DNA from: Deltaproteobacteria bacterium
GTDB lineage: Bacteria > Myxococcota_A > UBA9042 > DTJE01
Direction of reading: 5' to 3'
Length of the DNA stretch: 17,833 bases
Assembly: GCA_013151875.1 (NCBI GenBank)
Contig: JAADHL010000059.1
Span: forward strand, 1-17,833
Positions 17,201-17,833 of this stretch are shown one piece after another (position 1 is the first letter of the stretch; each line of letters starts with the position of its first letter). The notes under the pieces were generated by a model. That model made no database searches, was not told the origin of the DNA, and saw nothing but the letters and a program-made list of their open reading frames with translations. The translations under genes and the position numbers were made by a program.

Positions 17201-17298
17201 TCGGCCGGACCTCCCGAATCGCTGGAACACCCAAGCGCGAAAAGGACTCCCAGGAACATCGCCGTAACGAACGTCCGCCAGATAGGATGGAGCTTCAT
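8206..17298 (-). CDS. Giant Cys-rich multidomain lipoprotein (3030 residues)
   Basis: The signal peptide MKLHPIWRTFVTAMFLGVLF ends in the lipobox ALGC (C24). An Asp/Pro/Gly-rich linker follows, then:
- lamin-tail domain, about 91-285 (EIVITEFMANP, GEWIELHNPG);
- seven Cys repeats, 294-566;
- jelly-roll (MAM/choice-of-anchor type), about 567-742;
- flavodoxin/GATase-like module, about 900-1095;
- a Ca-loop-like stretch DLNANRVCD and DVNTDGNCD, 1104-1125;
- P-domains at about 1253-1386, 1505-1620 and 2045-2168, separated by Cys repeats;
- PPC-like domain, about 2176-2312;
- long Cys repeats from 2364 to the end.
By hand count there are about 240 Cys. No protease domain or MYXO-CTERM tail was seen. 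It probably sits on the cell surface as an adhesion or envelope protein; that role is inferred. ATG 17298 is chosen over an upstream ATG at 17568 because AAGGAGGGCAC precedes it and the signal peptide starts there. Confidence 0.85.
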   Translation of the reverse strand: MKLHPIWRTFVTAMFLGVLFALGCSSDSGGPADPGQVTDPGPGDVAQVDATADPGPVLDTGAEPDVPIGDVSGGLSTHSSPLEGDPCTPPTSEIVITEFMANPDVVSDAYGEWIELHNPGASDVDITGWVLAESGANKHQFTSANTLPVPGPLVVPAGGYVLLCRNGDPLLNGGLACDYQYSNYVLTNTGDEIILFDGDPGPSWPPDADPAVSMIDAIIFTGTVPSGASVALRHPFLETEDPPNTLVMPASPNDPNSWVGMNYGVSTTSYDPNNEGTPGAKNVDVWSEQEVAECSDGNICTHDLCEAGACKNPFIADCCLGDGDCDDGKDCTTDTCDVPNNHCIYTDIPNCCVTNADCLDANPCNSDYCDYKGQCRHSQYNIVPGCCWAPADINPLTQQPWTGPEEKQAYADSQCDDKNKCTDPDFCDTDNNICKSGPSVPGCCTVNADCVPPTGPMPCTFYACTNNTCITTDMGTNGDCCAMPDDLNYNPAIHSADIMCDDNDPCTTELCFSHTCRSIFDASNCCPDDQWCKVYEDDNNACTIEKCVDVPATGGSECQHFYQALCSQSLPYIEHFDGSSSFQEVGWKITDYGSNALAHWIFGTSGELGPDEHVTFQWNPTTQLVKSVAVTPVIDASSAGTSGSNPLQATTVQWRMSYKHSVPGEPVTLTVIASSDGDYENGNVIWQQTLTSDLEYDLYSYQLDNSLKFASTLQIGFMVDTGAASTFNMDNWQFDDVVVAEGVSQKLLKTKLYQCQTDSCNLPVQGVLKAESVGSVPDLTMVVNEHYRYVMCYQDLDYDAENAKYWGRPHAYLEPAPLDHPGFVTPLDVSGFGNSCSALSASVYNMCGPDATYFCTIDVNPGGIDSNQGIYRVGVLGQDEWNQDESKLTHSPFQSLHKTTISVLLPDGYLVWSPLGLLDPSALAIRDALVAAGRKAQILTKLDLISDLSQYDGIFGVLGVYGRYHEVTPTEATTLKTFLDTGIKNIADPGDPPLYKGGRLYLEGGEFWKTGFSQSDTVLHTQNYFKIDGVSDGSSKLDGPLEGRHFWYGLDYSYSQSPLFNSWIDRIKHTAGEGGREVQKNGGALSFATAVSYEHCGPSSTCWDLNANRVCDIATEDVNTDGNCDYLDCNCGSTYRTIGASDLFGGLVEKGTGTVDELMGKILYFFENGYPPCTVDAECDDNEVCTSDTCQAGGECLNMPIADCVPCKNDEIQEDGSPSCGPDQACWVEKGYCVNIQCLDEGGGMADCLPSGTPVTVADSGQVPRNFGAHPQIVDVTATSTQPGWIRDLQVKVKVTHFYRGDVKLSLQAPDGTTVQLKKSNLADSDQNVYVTYDIGAPVDCDTPPCDTLSALNGKVLVGAWKLIAEDVNPLIFNGMIEDWKLYASYESPECTPATVVADCGDSNACTTDECINYFCNWTQKDCDDGNDCTLDACDPVTGDCSHTPLPGAGCGCTVHADCPGDEVCLNDSDGQVCSTPPCTCHLICDTDVYGADCGTYNDTGYPVSIPDGSGTVTRVRTISGVQGVVRQLWVKVVTDHSHIGDLTADLCNGTACVKLHHLSGGAESGFYRIYDYDPIDDSSATLADFDKLPVDGDWTLKVSDNIHNLEAGTLDAYSIYILKTDCYEDSDCDDGNPCTQDSCQVSGDTGTCQHVTMECEPSADPCKAKQCNPASGVCEETSQPDGTTCDDGLFCTTDDECVSGVCTGGPARDCSYLDANCVKGWCDENVSSCVPIVLKDGVDPGLGSGFDCLTGPCTCDAGEPCLGGDYCNASGNCVQGSQQICPCTKESDCIDDGDKCNGILGCDLAAGFCDNIQPEVDCDATNPPLPECQVYQCIPLTGACIQKDAMNFQPCEDGLYCTVSDYCETGVCKSDTARDCSGLDEECKDGVCDDVADACVGQNKADDTLCELDGLGCTIDWCKSGTCEKKENVDCTGEVGDICNNGLCDNLGWGGYDCVQVPKPDGFPCDDDSDPCTDDVCQSSTCAHKQVENCTGPCGGSHAFDAGDGMCGYEDSCVDGINGYPNGTCTPTCDAPNCVSAASGIVDLPIDESVGCTVDKLTVSSPFNFVDGIEIKADVVHSFLADLTVQVVDPQGYSHIMWDHIGGSNADFFNTFDLSLPVPYTGIPDSGVPMCSLRGEDASGDWYLRICDTGTGNGGYLHEWKIYVKGSDATDLNQGHRWNDAIDLGNLDINPATVFSGTTECSVNSADSNCGGGTGPDRLYKFTITVPKRVTLVLQQGFGQDMIAFIKSEDCMTGAGPCTPGTEELCANIFPAGVDNEVIDNQLQPGVYYVGVDTNGGKYDYGTYTFDLRLKSLLADGESCIDVAPQNPPTCVDVSDCPVLLPPYVPYSDCIGGLCRKSEDLDCNSGHCQNGYCCDHGDCCPGGAWTPWGTDDDPDAIKTDADWISAQAVCPAQYRGPQVCDADAPAGEFLNDCQGHREDANCVNHICEKDQVHDDTACDNSVEANTCNLFVSTYCGDYGPIPPRAQWEPVCLTTCSNDFDCDAPAHCDPSTGATVPDDGVSDVCIPDWADGSECNENSDCISNHCQNGYCCDHGDCCPSNDPTGALECPASYTTSPACHDTAGCEGDRKDPICSSFICGDVLVDDDCACEGALSDNCGLFIPVFCPAAGSAPDPDAPAGSCTQSPYPVTGPGQNVFQAEDPTCLTSCLDGGAENDALCDDIAHCDPCTEVNGGCSQDDVDNGEVKCQADLPYGYPCNEDGDCKNFSDDSLPGHCQNGYCCLTGDCCAINLGSGTANPDVCPTKASQTGYWSPSVCDNQSTCQGHRVDASCTADFTCGSQDVDDDTGCGAGLEAKQCGYYVSVFCDGTADQTDPPCPTNCDEDVECDPDAHCDPAPALSGCDEPECAPAEGTPQADCTYNTGEWLCKYDADNHPPAADAPPGSGTMTCQPDLPNDWACNEATDCMGVTSTCQLHFCCNVGDCCRGCKVTGYTPTIGGGGTDDEDKSSTLDCAANPGSPCYVQSIWGQLSAGTGRSEGAANIIDHGNLPNASEPLGGPSCSPSDADCEALP
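8461..10209 (-). repeat. C-terminal long Cys repeats (three full copies and one truncated) in the giant lipoprotein
   Basis: Each unit of about 175-200 residues opens with a Cys followed by HCQNGYCC and GDCC: residues 2364-2381, 2541-2558 and 2723-2747, plus a degenerate start at 2924-2943 (CQLHFCC, GDCC). Within each full unit CP, CxGxRxDxxC, VxDDxxC, an F(V/I)xxxC-like stretch and AHCDP recur in the same order. DNA similarity is visible at the opening motif, where cagcaatagccgttctg recurs near 9068, 9645 and 10178 on the + strand. The fourth copy lacks the body of the unit. Confidence 0.8.
14306..14338. repeat. REP-like palindromic element inserted in frame in the giant lipoprotein gene
   Basis: CCCCCTT (14306-14312) and AAGGGGG (14318-14324) form a 7-bp inverted repeat around TGTAC. 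It is followed directly by the palindromes GGGGATCCCC (14322-14331) and GGATCCC-C-GGGATCC (14324-14338). On the minus strand this encodes DPGDPPLYKGG. Removing residues 983-997 would leave FLDTGGRLYLEGG, a smooth strand-turn-strand motif, which suggests a 45-bp in-frame insertion (about 14308-14352). From memory, PPLYKGG is a common translation of abundant short palindromic repeats in bacterial genomes. Confidence 0.55.
15601..16419 (-). repeat. Array of seven Cys repeats of the DDxNxCTxDxC type in the giant lipoprotein
   Basis: Residues 294-566 hold seven consecutive units with the approximate pattern C-x5-C-x4-C-x4-6-C-x6-11-CC, for example CSDGNICTHDLCEAGAC and CDDGKDCTTDTC. Related single units recur at about residues 1179, 1400, 1423, 1629 and 1966. 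The Asp/Asn-rich first loop suggests metal binding, but that is inference. The units are diverged at DNA level, so this is a protein repeat rather than a recent DNA duplication. Confidence 0.8.
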
Positions 17299-17379
17299 GT
17301 GCCCTCCTTGACCGGTGGTGACACTACCGTACGCAAAAAGTTCATACCCCTCACTAGAGGCATTCCCGCCTCCACCTGC

Positions 17380-17399
17380 AAAAACCTTGCTCTTGCAAG
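17380..17399 (-). terminator. Leader hairpin with U-run upstream of the giant lipoprotein gene (possible attenuator)
   Basis: Read on the minus strand, CTTGC, loop AAGA and GCAAG (17399-17386) form a 5-bp stem, followed by G and then TTTTT (17384-17380). It lies in the predicted 5' leader, about 80 nt before the start codon and about 50 nt after the start site implied by the sigma-54 promoter. The stem is short, so it would be a weak terminator; read-through control is possible. Confidence 0.35.
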
Positions 17400-17459
17400 T
17401 GGTTATGTTTCTTGCCGTCTTTGCCCCACCAAGGATACAAAGCAGCCGCTCATTAGTCC

Positions 17460-17475
17460 AGCAGCTTTTGTGCCA
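17460..17475 (-). promoter_or_regulatory. Sigma-54 promoter for the giant lipoprotein gene
   Basis: On the minus strand the site reads TGGCACAAAAGCTGCT, against the consensus TGGCACG-N4-TTGCW. The invariant GG (-24) and GC (-12) have exactly the required spacing, and only two positions in the conserved blocks differ. Transcription would start near 17449, leaving a leader of about 150 nt. A weaker sigma-70-like pair, TGGACT (17460-17455) and TATCCT (17437-17432) with a 17-bp spacer, overlaps its downstream side. Sigma-54 promoters need an activator, and a candidate site lies upstream at 17520-17553. Confidence 0.6.
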
Positions 17476-17519
17476 AGCAGGCGCCGAAGGTTCACGCTTC
17501 ACGGTTTCCGTCCGGCAGG

Positions 17520-17553
17520 GCGATTGATTCGTCTTGCAATACACCTCAATCGC
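17520..17553. promoter_or_regulatory. Inverted repeat in the divergent promoter region (candidate operator or activator site)
   Basis: GCGATTGA (17520-17527) and TCAATCGC (17546-17553) are a perfect 8-bp inverted repeat with an 18-bp spacer. The centre lies about 85-90 bp upstream of the predicted sigma-54 start, a usual distance for an enhancer-binding activator. The spacer contains the -35 element of the rightward promoter. One dimeric regulator could thus act on both divergent genes. The rest of the 322-bp gap (17299-17620) holds the promoters, the leader hairpin and a short duplication. Confidence 0.45.
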
Positions 17554-17564
17554 GGGGATATAAT
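17534..17564 (+). promoter_or_regulatory. Sigma-70-type promoter of the rightward lipoprotein gene
   Basis: A perfect -10 element TATAAT lies at 17559-17564 and a TTGCAA -35-like element at 17534-17539, with a rather long 19-bp spacer. The start site would be near 17571, downstream of the in-frame ATG at 17567. This favours a start codon at 17606 or 17621. Confidence 0.5.
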
Positions 17565-17584
17565 GCATGTCCGTCGAGTGGAAG

Positions 17585-17612
17585 AAAACTGGTGGAGGAA
17601 AACCGGTGGAGG
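17585..17612 (+). repeat. Tandem 14-bp duplication containing two Shine-Dalgarno sequences
   Basis: AAAACTGGTGGAGG (17585-17598) is followed directly by AAAACCGGTGGAGG (17599-17612), matching at 13 of 14 bases. Each copy ends in GGAGG. The second is spaced correctly for ATG 17621, the first for an in-frame GTG at 17606. The duplication may give two alternative starts 15 bp apart. Confidence 0.65.
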
Positions 17613-17620
17613 AAGACTAC

Positions 17621-17833
17621 ATGAATCCAAGAAAGGTCGAACTGATGAGCGGCAGGCTCTTGGTGCTGTGTCTCGGTCTGGTGTTGGCGGCCGGATACTC
17701 GTGCAGGGCAAGGCACGCGCCCCCGAAAGCCGCGCCGGATCGGTCCGCGGTCAAGTCCACCGCTGTGGAAAAAACGCCCGCGCCGACCGCTGCCGCGCCC
17801 GTGGGAACCAAGGCCGTCAAGCCTGCATCCGTA
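17621..17833 (+). CDS. Putative lipoprotein with Ala/Pro/Lys-rich N-terminus (partial, right edge)
   Basis: 71 residues are visible and the frame is open at the right edge. A basic N-terminus (NPRKVELMSGR) is followed by the hydrophobic stretch LLVLCLGLVLAAGYS and then C28, which fits a lipoprotein signal peptide with an AGYSC lipobox. After it come RARHAPPKAAPDRSAVK and further Ala/Pro/Lys/Thr-rich sequence, the kind of flexible tether found between a lipidated Cys and a folded domain. ATG 17621 has GGAGGAAG about 7 bp upstream. GTG 17606, ATG 17567 and ATG 17648 are in-frame alternatives. No functional domain lies within the window. It is divergent from the giant lipoprotein gene and may share its control region. 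Confidence 0.7.
   Translation, partial: MNPRKVELMSGRLLVLCLGLVLAAGYSCRARHAPPKAAPDRSAVKSTAVEKTPAPTAAAPVGTKAVKPASV

Noticed and set aside
17299..17568. N-terminal extension of the giant lipoprotein by 90 residues
   Set aside because: The extension would precede a clear lipoprotein signal peptide and cover the leader, the hairpin and the sigma-54 promoter. ATG 17298 has a near-perfect Shine-Dalgarno sequence.

Overview
The window is GC-rich and gene-dense. It most resembles a Myxococcota or other former-Deltaproteobacteria genome. This rests on a Ser/Thr-kinase-like membrane protein with a formylglycine-enzyme-like (FGE-like) domain, a giant Cys-rich lipoprotein built from modules common in that group (lamin-tail domain, P-domains, repeats of the DGNxCTxDxC type), and a candidate sigma-54 promoter. 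No rRNA, tRNA, CRISPR array or transposase was seen, so the taxonomic call is inference.

Left part (1-3354, + strand): a probable C-terminal scrap of an upstream gene overlaps by 4 bp a radical-SAM gene of the RlmN/Cfr type. That gene lacks the N-terminal RNA-binding domain and one of the two catalytic cysteines. Next comes a 761-residue membrane protein: a cytoplasmic protein-kinase fold whose HRD motif reads HGN, an acidic linker with a 3 x 48 bp tandem repeat, one transmembrane helix, and an extracytoplasmic Cys-rich FGE-like domain. It looks like a receptor-type pseudokinase.

Centre (3477-8031, + strand): a compact purine cluster, purB-purS-purQ-purL. purS, purQ and purL encode the three-subunit FGAM synthase (step 4). 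purB encodes adenylosuccinate lyase (step 8, and AMP formation). purS and purQ overlap by ATGA, and purL follows 5 bp later. A strong hairpin without a U-run lies between purB and purS. An intrinsic terminator follows purL, and its U-run overlaps the stop codon of the convergent gene.

Right part (8206-17298, - strand): one uninterrupted 9.1-kb gene encodes a 3030-residue lipoprotein with roughly 240 cysteines by hand count. In order it carries a lamin-tail domain, an array of seven Cys repeats, a jelly-roll module, a flavodoxin/GATase-like module, three P-domains among further Cys repeats, a PPC-like domain, and three long C-terminal Cys repeats plus a truncated fourth. A REP-like palindrome encoding PPLYKGG appears to have inserted in frame into the flavodoxin-like module. 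Its upstream region holds a near-consensus sigma-54 promoter, a leader hairpin with a U-run, and an 8-bp inverted repeat shared with a divergent promoter. That promoter drives another lipoprotein gene, which runs off the right edge.
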